Below the pieces are notes generated by a model. That model saw only the letters and a list, made by a program, of their open reading frames with translations, was not told the origin of the DNA and made no database searches. Shown in pieces: positions 12,278-24,453 of a stretch of DNA of 64,000 nucleotides. The stretch comes from Primula veris (lineage: Eukaryota; Streptophyta; Magnoliopsida; Ericales; Primulaceae), in the NCBI GenBank assembly GCA_963682055.1, contig OY821740.1, forward strand, positions 31,264,795 to 31,328,794. Direction: 5' to 3'. How positions within the stretch are numbered: position 1 is the first letter of the stretch; every line of letters starts with the position of its first letter. A program made the position numbers and the translations under genes.

Positions 12278-15200
12278 ATGGAGTCTTTTTTAGACGAGTA
12301 TGAAAAAAAGATGACTAAACCCAGGTTTCGCTTCTTTCTCAAGTTCATTATTTTTCGGTTGCTACTCATGAATATTTACATTATTATTTGTTACGTACCT
12401 TTCTTCCTTTTACGTAATTTTCACATAAATATCCTTTCTGGGGTTTGTTTGTGTTGTGTAGTTTTTGTTTTTTCATCAAATTCTGTACAATGTACAGTAT
12501 GTACCTGTACTTTTTTAATTTTGAATACAACAATATTTTGTTTGATAATTAAACTTTTTTAACTTAGAATATATATAATGGTACAAACATTTATTTTTAA
12601 AGTAGTGAACTTTGTATGTAGTTTTTTCTCTGTCTTATAAGCCAATCTACCTGCTTGGTCCTGGATATATTGTTTCTTTAACTATTTCTCTTTATTTTAC
12701 CCATTTATAATACATGCAGTAATTATTTTACTTTAAGTTTAGAACTGTTTATGTCCAGTTGCTACACTTACTTTCAACTTTGAAGTAATTTCGTCAGTCT
12801 CATGTTTGTTTTTTTTGACTCTGTCAAAATTCAAAGTCGGTTTCTTCAATTTCTTTTTCAACTTTCCTCTTTAATTATTACCAAATATTTTCCGTCAACT
12901 TGGAAAATGTCAAAAGTCTCTGTTCCAAATAAAATTTTATGTAAAATTTAATTTTGCTGACCTTAAACATATTGCAGGGTCATGATTGACAACTCTGGTT
13001 GCTCCAACGTTACACGTGTCATGGTAAGACCAAAAACAGCATCTCCTAAACCAAAACTAATTATCCACTAAATATACATATATTGTGTAATAAAATTAAG
13101 CCTCGGTAATTATTATTATTTTTGTTCTGTAATTTTTGTAGATTGATAGTGCGAGAAAAGAGGGGATACTTCTGGAAGCTGTGCAAGTGCTTACGGATCT
13201 GGATTTGTCGATACAGAAGGCGTATATATGCTCGGACGGCCGTTGGTTCATGGACGGTACGATATCCTTTTTCTGCCGTTTTATTTGTTTTTGCACACTT
13301 TATTTAACTACACGAATGATTAGGGACAATATAATAATCTAACCTGTGACATAGTTTTAACTTATGATTTATTCGTCCCGTGTTTTTAAACTAGCTAACA
13401 GTAAGTACTGATTTATGTTTTTACAAAGAACATAGTTTTGTCCCTATAATTTAGGATTATTTAGTTATGTTAGAAGAATCCTAAGATACTCGATGTTGGT
13501 GAAAACGTGAAAGTATCAATTTAAAATATGATTTTATTTTTAGGCAAATATTCTTGTGTAATAGCTATGGAGAAGCTGTTTTTTCCGGTTGTTCAAAGTT
13601 ATGAAAGTTAAATTTTCAAAATCAAACAAAACAACAATAAAATGTAGGTTTTGAAAGAATGGTGGGTGTAGAATATTATCACAAGTAATAAGTTTTGATC
13701 CTAATGATTTCTTACTCAGTTTATGTGGTATTATCCATGTAATTTATTGTATTAACGTAGTTTTGTGTAATGAAACGAAAATGTAATTTGTTCAGAATTT
13801 TGAGTCATAGTGTAGTGAATTCTGTAGAGAATAATGCTATATTTGTTTTATGGTGTGTGTGAAAGCAGTAACGGTGGGCCTTTTAATTAAATTTTTTGGA
13901 TGCATTTACGTTTTTACAGTGTTCCACGTGACTGATTTGAATGGAAACAAGTTAACTGATGAGAGCGTTATCAACAACTTGGAGATTGTATGTATTTAAT
14001 TCTCCCTCCCTAATTTCTCGTTGCTAATTAATTATTCAGTTATTGATATCAAAATTTCTTGATTTTATTTCTAATTATGCTCAATTTCCATAATTTCAAC
14101 ACCAAGTACAGCTTATGTAGGGTTTCATTTTTCTCAATTTCTGCATTCAGGTTCAATGTAATTTCACTTTTGCAAATTTGGTATTCAGAGATTCGAATAT
14201 GATTTAAAAAAATTGGTAGCCACCTTCACCAATCATAAATAGGTTTTAATAGCCCAAAAAAGTTAATTATTTACATAAAGGCATGTGTGCAATTAAGGAT
14301 TGTATTTATGTTCAATTCTACTTGATTGAGCTAATGCTGGAAATCGAGGATTGAGGTGTTTTATACAAGTCGAGCTTGAAAGTATGGCATTTAAGTACTT
14401 ATCAAGTGTAACTAGAGCTTTAGCATTTTTCGTGTTAATATAAGTCAAATTTACTGATTTTACTTGTGCCGTGAAGTTCGTTCTAAAATCTTGTCCAAGT
14501 ATTTTAATCAAACATCAATAGTCGTACAAAATACTATAAAGTTAATCTTTTTGACAATCTGTTTTCTGCAGTCACTGTGTTCAGTAAGTGATGCAAGGTC
14601 AAAGAGTTTTTGTGATTTAACTGCACTCGAACTAACTGGAACAGACCGATTAGGTCTATTATCTGAAGTTTTCGCTGTATTATCCAACCTCAAATGCAAC
14701 GTGGTCGAATCAAAAGTTTGGACCCATAATGGAAGAATCGCTACCCAAATATATATAAATGACTTCGACTCTGGTTGTCAAATCAAGAACTCTAAGAAAA
14801 TTGATGAAATTAAATCTCAGCTAAGGTTGGTTTTGAGAGGAGACAAAGATATTCGTAGTTCTAAAACATCTGTATCTATATCGGATATTCATACCGAGTG
14901 GAGGCTCCACCAAATGATGTTCGCTGATCGTGATTTTGAGAGAGAAACTATTATTAAATCCAGTGAACAAACGCCTCTGGTTGTGGTTCAAAATTGTTTG
15001 GAAAATGGCTACTCTGTGGTGAATATCCAATGCAAGGATCGGATTAAACTTTTGTTTGATATTATTTGCACATTGACGGATATGCAGTATGTCGTCTACC
15101 ATGCTACTGTTAACACTGCTGCTAACCAAGCTTATATGGTATGTATATGTACATTTTATATTGTCTCCTAGTCTTCGTTTCTATGTTATATCTTTTTTTA

Positions 15201-16175
15201 CTATGCCAAATAATTGAGCTCGTAACTTAAATATATATCAGGAGTTCTTTATCAGGCACTCAGATGGTGCTCCAGTTTGTTCGCAAGCAGAAAAGCAACG
15301 TCTGATTATGTGCCTTCAGGCTGCTATTCAAAGAAGAGCAACTCAGGTATCTTCTTATCTATGATTTTCTTCAATGGAAGCAGTTTTAATTAGTAATTAC
15401 TCATTTGAAATGCTAAATGTGTGGTAACCATTAAACATAAAATCCGATTGATAGCACCAACCATTTTGAACTCGCATGTAATTTGAAAGTTGTCTTTTAT
15501 AAGACTTTCATTTGTTGTATGAAATAGTTTGTTTCACGTATTAAAAACAAGCTTTTCGAAAACTATACTACTTGTGGCTTGTAGAATCTGTAGTTTACTT
15601 TACTAGATTCTGCTAATTAGTTTTGCAATAAGTTTCTTTTTTGTAATAAGATTATTTACGCGAACGACGTTTTCTCGTTTTCTTTCACATTCTAAAATTT
15701 TATATCTACATGTTGTCAATTAGTTTGCGAGGAAAATATATAGAAATTAAGCTTTGGATTTTGCTCTCTCATCATCATGTCTTAAATGTGAATTTTTATA
15801 TTACAGGGTGTGAGACTAGAACTATGCACAGACGACAGAAAAGGTCTATTAGCAGATGTTATGCGAACATTTCGTGAAAACGGGCTTAACGTAACGAGAG
15901 CAGAAATATCAACTAGCATAACGGGTACAGTTGAAAACATTTTTTACGTGACAGACACAGTCGGTAACAATCCAGATCCAAATATAATTGAATCGGTACA
16001 GCAGATTATTGGTTTAAGCATCTTGAAAGTGAAGGAATTGCCACTGATATATCCGAAAACTACAGAAACGAATGATTCACCTAAAAATGGTGCTGGAGGG
16101 GCCATTTTTCTATCACTTGGGAAGTTAGTAATGAAGAGTATATACAGTTTGGGGTTGACCAAATCACTTTTTTAG
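12278..16175 (+). CDS. ACT domain-repeat protein (ACR family)
   Basis: There are seven exons: 12278-12324, 12978-13023, 13142-13256, 13920-13987, 14572-15138, 15242-15346 and 15807-16175. All introns are GT-AG, and together they give 438 residues, a normal ACR length. The protein starts [17 protein letters not shown], the usual ACR opening. Four ACT domains can be traced at about residues 28-92, 108-185, 228-300 and 317-395. Signature pieces are [37 protein letters not shown] and [14 protein letters not shown]. The C-terminus [19 protein letters not shown] matches the conserved ACR tail. ACR proteins are thought to bind amino acids or act as sensors or regulators, but no enzyme activity is established, and the ligand cannot be read from sequence. 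Intron 1 (653 bp) begins only 47 coding bases after the ATG, which is typical of the family. The start is the only ATG that continues into the EYEKK motif. I cannot assign the exact paralogue number. Confidence 0.93.
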
Positions 16176-18034
16176 AGGAGACTCACCAGATCCAGATAGC
16201 ATATGCTTTTGAGTACATATAGGATTAGTATTTCTTAGAAGTGGTTTGGTGATAGTAGTAAAAGTATAAAGTTAACAGACTAGTAGTCTATTTGGTTGGT
16301 AGTTACATGACATAAAAGAGACATAAAAGAGATAAAAGTGTGGGACAGGAGCTTTTGAATGAGAATTGGGGGGGAAAATGTGAAGGAGCAGATATGAAAT
16401 GGAGGGAAGTGGATTTATTTATTATTCTTGAAGAATAGGTATTCAATATTCTTGACTATATACTTTTACTCTTAGCTAGTGTCTTTTCTAATCTATAAAG
16501 TTTGGTTAGGAGTAACGAAACAGTATCTGTAAATATTAATTAGTAGGGTGAAATGAGTATTGAGTTTTGGTTTTTAACCTTGTTCTAGTGGTTTGTTTAT
16601 TTGATTGTATTTTGATGTTTACACAAATATCTTAAGGGAACGTGCCTTGAATTACCAAAAAAGTAACTTGAATCTTATAAGATTTTGTTATATGATCTTG
16701 ACTTCAAAAATATATAATATTAGATGTCGCAATATGTTCTGAATTCAGTCAGTAAACTATTCGACTCAGAGCTCACTCTTCATGACAAGAAATAAGAAGA
16801 TAAGTATTATCTTTGAAGGAAAAACAATGTGGACAATATTTCCTTTATTTACTTTCTTAAACTTTCTACTAATATAATTTACATTTTTCAGATTAGGAAA
16901 AGGTTATCTAGCTTAAAACGTCATATTTGGAAAAGCTAAAACAGGATTCCAACAATATTTAAAAGAGAATTGAACTTTTATCAATAAAATGGACCGGATA
17001 TTGATTAAAAAAAAGAGAGAATTGAACTAAGTTTTATTTGTTTGTACTTTAGTTCGAGAAACAAATAATAACGGAGACATTCTCCTAGCTAAGTCATACC
17101 ATTGCTTAATTTCATAGAGAATCGCATTCAAGTAAATCACATTTTACCATAAAATCGCATTAAAATAGGGGCTATTAAGCCGGGTAAGTGAGTTGAGGCC
17201 CAGTGAGCTTATTAAGCTGGTGTCACATTTTTTTTTCACACAAACAAACTTATATTAATAAAAATGGGACCTCACCCAGTTTACAGCAGACAACTGGTGA
17301 TCACATGGACCAGCTACCGAGAATAGGGTTAGTTTTTAGCTAAAAAGAGAATAAGCCGAAGACGGCTAGGGTTTAATGCATTTCCTATTTTGGGGCTTCT
17401 TTGTATCATATTGTTCTCATTGTCAACCTTTACACTGTTACATAGACCACCTCCACAAAGTGTAAATTAACGTGGCATGTAAATAGGAAAAATTACTTAC
17501 TCACCTAGTCATTTGAAGGTTACGTTTTGCTTGGTGATTTCCTTATCTTTTACACCTCACATAGATCCTTAACGTGACACTTTAATGGGGAAGGAAGAAC
17601 TCAAGCTAGAGATAATTAATTGTCCCGTTTTGCTTGTTCCAAAATATACCGTAAGTTAATGCATCAAATAAAATAGATCATCATTTGAAGTGATTCAAAT
17701 ACAGAAATTATTTCATAAAATTGAGTGAACAAAAGCAAGTAACAAAAATTCAAAAGAATTATAAGCTTGAATAGCTTATAAATCTTTGAGATGATCACAT
17801 CATCACACCATATTTCTTTGAGCTACTAAAATCTGTCAGTAATCAGTGATGCCGGTCTTACTAGCTAACTAGACACTCCACGTGAAATGATAAAATTATC
17901 AGCATTCTAAACGAAATATATCGTAATGACATTAAAGTATAGCCGGCCTGAAATTTTTCTTCCTGAGTGGCTGCCCAGAAATAAATTAACAATGCTGGTC
18001 CATCAAATTAAAATTGGAAAAAAAATATAGTACT
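16176..18034. other. 3' UTR of the ACR gene, then intergenic
   Basis: The first few hundred bases are presumably 3' UTR. The rest is AT-rich with no supported gene. It ends at the GCTTT target site (18035-18039) of the LTR retrotransposon. Confidence 0.5.
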
Positions 18035-18039
18035 GCTTT

Positions 18040-19919
18040 TGTAACATCCCGTATTTTTATAAGTGGTTTTATTTATGATTTAATTTATCCAAAAACGTTT
18101 TATTCAAATTTTACCAAAAAACCGGTCACTCGACTAATTTTTAGCCAAAAACCGAAACTCTTCCGAAAAACTTTATTTGAAAAACCTGTTACTAATTTTA
18201 TAAATAAAAAGGACCCAATATTTTTGTTTCTAAAGATTTGTTATTTTTGAGTAGTAAAACAATATTTTTGGATTAAGAGTTAGCTTTTAGAACTTTGGGG
18301 ACCAAATAGTTCGCTTCCACAAACTTTGTAAAAACAGTTTTTTTTATACCTAAAATCAGCCCACTTTTCAATTCTTTAAACCTAAAAATCAGCCAAGAGA
18401 GAAAAGAGAGAAAAAGAGAGAAAAGAGAAGAAGAAGAACAAGAGGAAGCCACCATTAGCGGGTTCATACCGGAAGCATCTCCACTACGCTCTAAGGTAAC
18501 GGGGGTTATCCATTGCGACTAGACGAGGGTGTATGTTAGGATTTGGTTTTGCGTTTATTAGAAATTGGGGGTTTATGCCTTTTTATCTTAATTAGGTTTA
18601 TAAATTGTTAATTGGGTTTAATTGTTGTATGATTTATTCACTTATTTGAATGGGAGAAATTGATGAGTTAATTATATTAATTTCGGATTAATGAGATTAT
18701 GGATGGGTTTGCATGTTTTATGCGTTGATTATTGTGATTATATAATTATTGATGAAATTGGATAAATTTATATTGAATAATGGTGAATTGTAGTTTACGC
18801 TTACAAGGTGTTTGTTAAAATGCCTGAAAGTGATTTTATGTTGTTATAGCGTTTGGCTAGTTGTGAATTTAGTACATGTGGTTATGTGTTATGTTGTATT
18901 ACGTTAAGTGACGTATGAGATGGTGTTATTTGAATAGTATAATATTATTGGTCGAGACCTTAATATTTATACGTATGAGATTGTGTTAATTGGATGATTT
19001 ATTATTATTGGCCGAGGCCTTGTGATTTAGCTGTAGTGGCAATGGTCTCTGTCTCTCCCTAATTCCGGGGACAGAAGACGGCCGAGGGGATAGGGAATGA
19101 CCTACCTTACGGACTGGGGTAGGTGGCGTGAGAGGTCCCAGTGTGCACTATATTTATTTTATTGTTAGCAATGGTCTATGTCTCTCCCTAATTCCGGGGG
19201 CATAAGACGGCCGAAGGGATAGGGAATGACTCGTCTTACGGACTGGGACGAGTGGCGTGAGAGGTCCAAGTGCGCACTATAAATCTACTTTTATGTTGCA
19301 ATGGTCTCTGTCTCTCCCTAATTCCGGGGACAGAAGACGGCCGAAGGGATAGGGAATGACCTACCTTACGGACTGGGGTAGGTGGCGTGAGAGGTCCATG
19401 TATGCTATATGTGTGTGTTGATGTTATTTAATTTATTTAATTTATCCCGTTGTAGAATGCCATTATATTTCTTCTTATACATCGATTACCGTAGTTGTAG
19501 AATTTGTGAGCTCTTGCATTTATGGGATGGAGTGACGGTGTTTGTGGTGCCGTTCCGTCTAGTTATGTGCGTGGGACTCACCGTTACAATTTTGTATTTC
19601 AGGTACAACTTAGGTTGAAGCGTATGGTTAAGAGTTTTAGCAAGGCATCACATGGGTTCGGGCTTTTGCTTTCTTTTTACTTAGATTGTTTTTGAGGTTG
19701 TAGCTTACGGGCAAATTCATTCGTTCATTATTTTTAGCTTTTATAAATCCTGTCTTGTAGCCGTGTTTGGCAAACAATTTATTTTATTCATTTAATAGTT
19801 CCATTAGCTTGCAAATGTTTTCTTTAAAAATTTTAATTTTGTACCAACAAGTTCTATTTCCTTTTGTTTTAAAAAGGTCACGCCTCGATGACCGTGTTTA
19901 TGGAATTTGGGGCGTGACA
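18040..19919 (+). repeat. 5' LTR of the 18040-23915 element
   Basis: This LTR is 1880 bp long, with TG and CA termini. Near 18430 there is a purine-rich GA tract, and at 19039-19400 a three-unit tandem repeat with strong hairpins. Short open frames at 18273 (minus) and 19409 (plus) recur at the same offset in the other LTR and show no protein features. Confidence 0.92.
19039..19400 (+). repeat. Three tandem ~130-bp hairpin units inside the 5' LTR
   Basis: Units begin at 19039, 19168 and 19298, each with GCAATGGTCT. Every unit contains a 7-bp stem around the constant 11-base loop TTACGGACTGG. Units 1 and 3 use ACCTACC/GGTAGGT (19100-19106 with 19118-19124; 19359-19365 with 19377-19383). Unit 2 uses ACTCGTC/GACGAGT (19229-19235 with 19247-19253). 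Four base pairs differ, and all four are compensated. A second stem upstream also covaries: TCTGTC/GACAGA in unit 1 (19048-19053, 19070-19075) and TATGTC/GGCATA in unit 2 (19177-19182, 19199-19204), the latter with a G-T pair. Confidence 0.9.
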
Positions 19920-22035
19920 AGTACGAAACTTTATTAAGTGGTGGAGAGTGTAAAATCCCGTATTTTAATTTAAAATTTTTTATTTTGAATATTTATTCTT
20001 CTAAATAATTACTCATGTGACTATTTTGTTTTCATAAGTAAGAATACTAATGTTTAGTTGTTTAAGTGATTTAAGGACCTTACGGTTACACGCTATCAAA
20101 GCTATAGGGTTTTAAAGGATTTAGAGGTATTTAATTGGTAAAATGATTTACCATGGATTGATACATGGTAGTACTTTTAGGGATTAGCTGGTAAGAATTG
20201 GGCCAAGTAATTATGTAATTTACTTCGGTTAGAAATATGGAAATGTATAAACGTATGATTAGGAATAATGGTGTAAGTTATAGGTCTTTGAATGCCTCAC
20301 TAAGATAATTAATGACATGATTTGATTGTATTCATATATAAAACTGATGCCTTGCCTGAAGAGTAAATGTCAATTAAGAATAGTAAATATTATCTTGAGG
20401 TTTCTATAACGAGATGTTTGTATTTATTCCTATAACTACTATGCGTGGAATATTTAAGGAGAAATAATGTTACATGTATTCAAAGAGTTTCTGTTGCTAG
20501 TAAATTATTAAGGAGGTAACCTTGCATGAGAAATTGAGACGGAAGTAATAAATTAGTATAGAATTGTAGTATAAATGCTAAGCCAATTGTCATGCCACAT
20601 ACATGCCCCTATAATGAATTCTTCCTTGTTAATATAGATATATACACAAGTGCAAATAAAGAAAGAAAGCTAGGTAGCATTTCCCTGATTAGATTATATA
20701 CTCCTTTACTGTATTAAAATTATATGTATGTAACGATAGTATATAAAGATGAGAGAATTAAAGTCCTATGTTGAGCAAGGGAAAAGGTTTAGTGGAAAGC
20801 TAAGCACTAGATTATTCGTTGTAGAAATGTTTCTGTTCTTTCGGATTAATATTAGGTGAGTGGGTTTTGTCTTGCTATTATAAATATTCCGTTGCAACTT
20901 TTGATAATATTTTACAGGCTCATGGGTATTATTTTTTCAAGTACTATTTATATATGGAAACATTGTTTTTATATTGTTACGAAAACAAAGACAATAAAAA
21001 AAAAAAGAGAAAAGAATGAAAAAGAAGAAGTGATTTATATACGGTGGATCTGTATAAAGAGAACTAGTTTGTATCTTATAAAGATAAAGGTTATATACAG
21101 TGTATCTGTATAAGGTTTCTAAATTTATTATTTTATGATTTGCTTATGATTTGTATTTGGGACCATGAGAATAAGTCCAACGGAGAATTCCGAATAAGGG
21201 GAAGAGAAAAGTGGGGTGACGTTACGTTGGCAACTAAACGAAAGAGTTTAGTTCTCAACGGTTAACTTAGCAATTGTACATAGTTTTGTTAACCGGAACG
21301 TTTTAAGGAATAGACTCAGCCGTCATGCTGTGGTGACCTTAATTACGTAGTGCACGTATGTTTATACACTTTAGAAAAAGATCGACGGTAAAGTGATTGA
21401 GGAAGTCACTCGGGCTTGGTACTATAAGATATACATGTTATCATTTTGCTTTTACCATAAAAAGAAAGAAAAAGATTTTATTATTACTACTGCAATTACA
21501 TTTTTATTTTAGTTGTAAGAGATTAACTTCTTGTAATGAACGTAATTTTCGAGATTCTATTTAATGAAGCTTTTGCTAGAAATTTGAGCTTATTTAATGA
21601 GTTATTTAGCGAGTGTTTAAAAATTATTTCATTTAGGCTTTGTTTAGCACGTGCCGCCACACGTGTTATTCAGCCGTGTGACACCCCCGGGTCTGGGTTG
21701 AGAGTTTATTTTATTAGAGTTTAGTTTGCTAGAAAGACTCGTACTTTGAGTCTTGGGGCGTTTTGGAGTTGTTGAGTAGTTGTCTTTTATGCTGTTTAAT
21801 ATTATATATAAGTGTTTACCTTATTTGAGATTCTTACATGTTGTTCATGTACTTGAGTTATGGATTGTGGAGTTGTTACGGGTTGTGAACCCTGCGTATT
21901 TTATTTCTTGAATTAATACACGAATTATACGTTTAAATTCTTACGGTCTTATTTATAAAAGTTGATCATTTATGGGAGTAGTTCTCTAGAGAGGAAATGG
22001 AATTTCGGGACGAAATTCTTTTAAGGAGGGTTAGT
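19920..22035 (+). other. Non-coding interior of the LTR retrotransposon
   Basis: No reading frame of retrotransposon type is present. At 19949 there is a second LTR-like start, TGTAAAATCCCGTATTTT, preceded by ACGAAACTTTATTAAGTGG. This pair aligns with the true junction at 22036, where ACGAAATTCTTTTAAGGAGG precedes TGTAACATCCCGTATTTT. The interior therefore seems to begin with, or consist largely of, a related but diverged LTR. The GC-rich stretch near 21660-21710 with CCGTGTGACACC also reads like LTR material. The polypurine tract lies at about 22021-22035. Confidence 0.65.
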
Positions 22036-23915
22036 TGTAACATCCCGTATTTTTATAAGTGGTTTTATTTATGATTTAATTTATCCAAAAACGTTTTATT
22101 CAAATTTTACCAAAAAACCGGTCACTCGACTAATTTTTAGCCAAAAACCGAAACTCTTCCGAAAAACTTTATTTGAAAAACCTGTTACTAATTTTATAAA
22201 TAAAAAGGACCCAATATTTTTGTTTCTAAAGATTTGTTATTTTTGAGTAGTAAAACAATATTTTTGGATTAAGAGTTAGCTTTTAGAACTTTGGGGACCA
22301 AATAGTTCGCTTCCACAAACTTTGTAAAAACAGTTTTTTTTATACCTAAAATCAGCCCACTTTTCAATTCTTTAAACCTAAAAATCAGCCAAGAGAGAAA
22401 AGAGAGAAAAAGAGAGAAAAGAGAAGAAGAAGAACAAGAGGAAGCCACCATTAGCGGGTTCATACCGGAAGCATCTCCACTACGCTCTAAGGTAACGGGG
22501 GTTATCCATTGCGACTAGACGAGGGTGTATGTTAGGATTTGGTTTTGCGTTTATTAGAAATTGGGGGTTTATGCCTTTTTATCTTAATTAGGTTTATAAA
22601 TTGTTAATTGGGTTTAATTGTTGTATGATTTATTCACTTATTTGAATGGGAGAAATTGATGAGTTAATTATATTAATTTCGGATTAATGAGATTATGGAT
22701 GGGTTTGCATGTTTTATGCGTTGATTATTGTGATTATATAATTATTGATGAAATTGGATAAATTTATATTGAATAATGGTGAATTGTAGTTTACGCTTAC
22801 AAGGTGTTTGTTAAAATGCCTGAAAGTGATTTTATGTTGTTATAGCGTTTGGCTAGTTGTGAATTTAGTACATGTGGTTATGTGTTATGTTGTATTACGT
22901 TAAGTGACGTATGAGATGGTGTTATTTGAATAGTATAATATTATTGGTCGAGACCTTAATATTTATACGTATGAGATTGTGTTAATTGGATGATTTATTA
23001 TTATTGGCCGAGGCCTTGTGATTTAGCTGTAGTGGCAATGGTCTCTGTCTCTCCCTAATTCCGGGGACAGAAGACGGCCGAGGGGATAGGGAATGACCTA
23101 CCTTACGGACTGGGGTAGGTGGCGTGAGAGGTCCCAGTGTGCACTATATTTATTTTATTGTTAGCAATGGTCTATGTCTCTCCCTAATTCCGGGGGCATA
23201 AGACGGCCGAAGGGATAGGGAATGACTCGTCTTACGGACTGGGACGAGTGGCGTGAGAGGTCCAAGTGCGCACTATAAATCTACTTTTATGTTGCAATGG
23301 TCTCTGTCTCTCCCTAATTCCGGGGACAGAAGACGGCCGAAGGGATAGGGAATGACCTACCTTACGGACTGGGGTAGGTGGCGTGAGAGGTCCATGTATG
23401 CTATATGTGTGTGTTGATGTTATTTAATTTATTTAATTTATCCCGTTGTAGAATGCCATTATATTTCTTCTTATACATCGATTACCGTAGTTGTAGAATT
23501 TGTGAGCTCTTGCATTTATGGGATGGAGTGACGGTGTTTGTGGTGCCGTTCCGTCTAGTTATGTGCGTGGGACTCACCGTTACAATTTTGTATTTCAGGT
23601 ACAACTTAGGTTGAAGCGTATGGTTAAGAGTTTTAGCAAGGCATCACATGGGTTCGGGCTTTTGCTTTCTTTTTACTTAGATTGTTTTTGAGGTTGTAGC
23701 TTACGGGCAAATTCATTCGTTCATTATTTTTAGCTTTTATAAATCCTGTCTTGTAGCCGTGTTTGGCAAACAATTTATTTTATTCATTTAATAGTTCCAT
23801 TAGCTTGCAAATGTTTTCTTTAAAAATTTTAATTTTGTACCAACAAGTTCTATTTCCTTTTGTTTTAAAAAGGTCACGCCTCGATGACCGTGTTTATGGA
23901 ATTTGGGGCGTGACA
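22036..23915 (+). repeat. 3' LTR of the 18040-23915 element
   Basis: Co-linear copy of the 5' LTR with offset 3996 throughout. The three hairpin units recur at 23035, 23164 and 23294. It ends in GTGACA and is followed by the GCTTT target duplication. Confidence 0.92.
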
Positions 23916-24294
23916 GCTTTGTCTTATGAAAACTTGACTTTATTTATCGGATTACATACTACTTATTCAAGATAATTTATTTATCGACGTTCTCAAAGCA
24001 AAATATAGTTCAAAACAAAATTTGTATGAACAATCAAACAACGAAAGTACAACAAAATGTCGCGCCACAATGGGACAAGTATCTATTGGTTTTAACAATT
24101 AAATAAAAAACAAATCATATCACAATAAGTCAAAATTCTGTTCATTTAAGAAAATAAGGATATATTGGCTTGAGACAATGTAAAATCTTCTATAAAAGGC
24201 ACTTTCCGTTGATTATAGTTATGCCTCATACAATTATCTATACCATCACTACTTTATACATAAGGAGAGGGGGAAGGGGGGAGTTGAAGTGTTA

Positions 24295-24453
24295 ATGACG
24301 AAATCAATACTATTTATGGTGATGATTATGACCATCACTGTGCAACTCTTCACAGTATTGACTATGGCTAGAGTTTTGGTGGAGGCCCCATACGGAGGTT
24401 GTTGCGGCCCTAAGTGTTGTGGTCGTTTAGTTCATCGAAAGCTTTTTAAGTGA
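24295..24453 (+). CDS. Small secreted/anchored CC-x-CC peptide, copy 1
   Basis: This intronless 52-residue frame (ATG to TGA) has a hydrophobic N-terminal segment at about residues 5-23 that looks like a signal peptide or signal anchor. It continues with MARVLVEAP and a cysteine-paired core CCGPKCC at residues 36-42. The tail is basic (GRLVHRKLFK). A TATA-like TATAAAAG lies at about 24191, roughly 100 bases upstream. I do not recognise the family. Two further intact genes (27128, 29691) share the hydrophobic leader containing QLF, the T-x-(A/T)RVL motif and the paired cysteines, which supports a real tandem gene family. The basic tail after the cysteines is unique to this copy. Function is unknown; a processed signalling or defence-type peptide is only a guess. 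Confidence 0.65.
   Translation: MTKSILFMVMIMTITVQLFTVLTMARVLVEAPYGGCCGPKCCGRLVHRKLFK

Larger units (their letters stand above)
18040..23915 (+). mobile_element. Complete non-autonomous LTR retrotransposon, probably Ty3/Gypsy (Tekay/Del-like)
   Basis: Two direct repeats of equal length (18040-19919 and 22036-23915, 1880 bp each, constant offset 3996) start TGTAACATCCCG and end GGGGCGTGACA. The element is flanked by the 5-bp target duplication GCTTT at 18035-18039 and 23916-23920. The two LTRs appear identical, so the insertion is recent. The 2116-bp interior has no gag or pol reading frame, so it must have been mobilised in trans. The sequence before the 3' LTR (TTTCGGGACGAAATTC followed by TTTTAAGGAGGG) is the polypurine-tract context I associate with Tekay/Del chromoviruses. 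This, with the TGTAACA start, suggests that clade. I see no convincing initiator-Met primer-binding site after the 5' LTR. Orientation is inferred from the polypurine tract. Confidence 0.92.

Noticed and set aside
12176..12562. A 128-codon open frame as a separate gene
   Set aside because: It lacks an ATG at its start. Its only meaningful part is the 16-residue first ACR exon, and the rest runs into intron 1.
18040..23915. A 1.9-kb direct repeat 3996 bp apart that might be an assembly duplication
   Set aside because: TG/CA ends, a 5-bp GCTTT duplication on both sides and a polypurine tract before the second copy show that these are the LTRs of one element.
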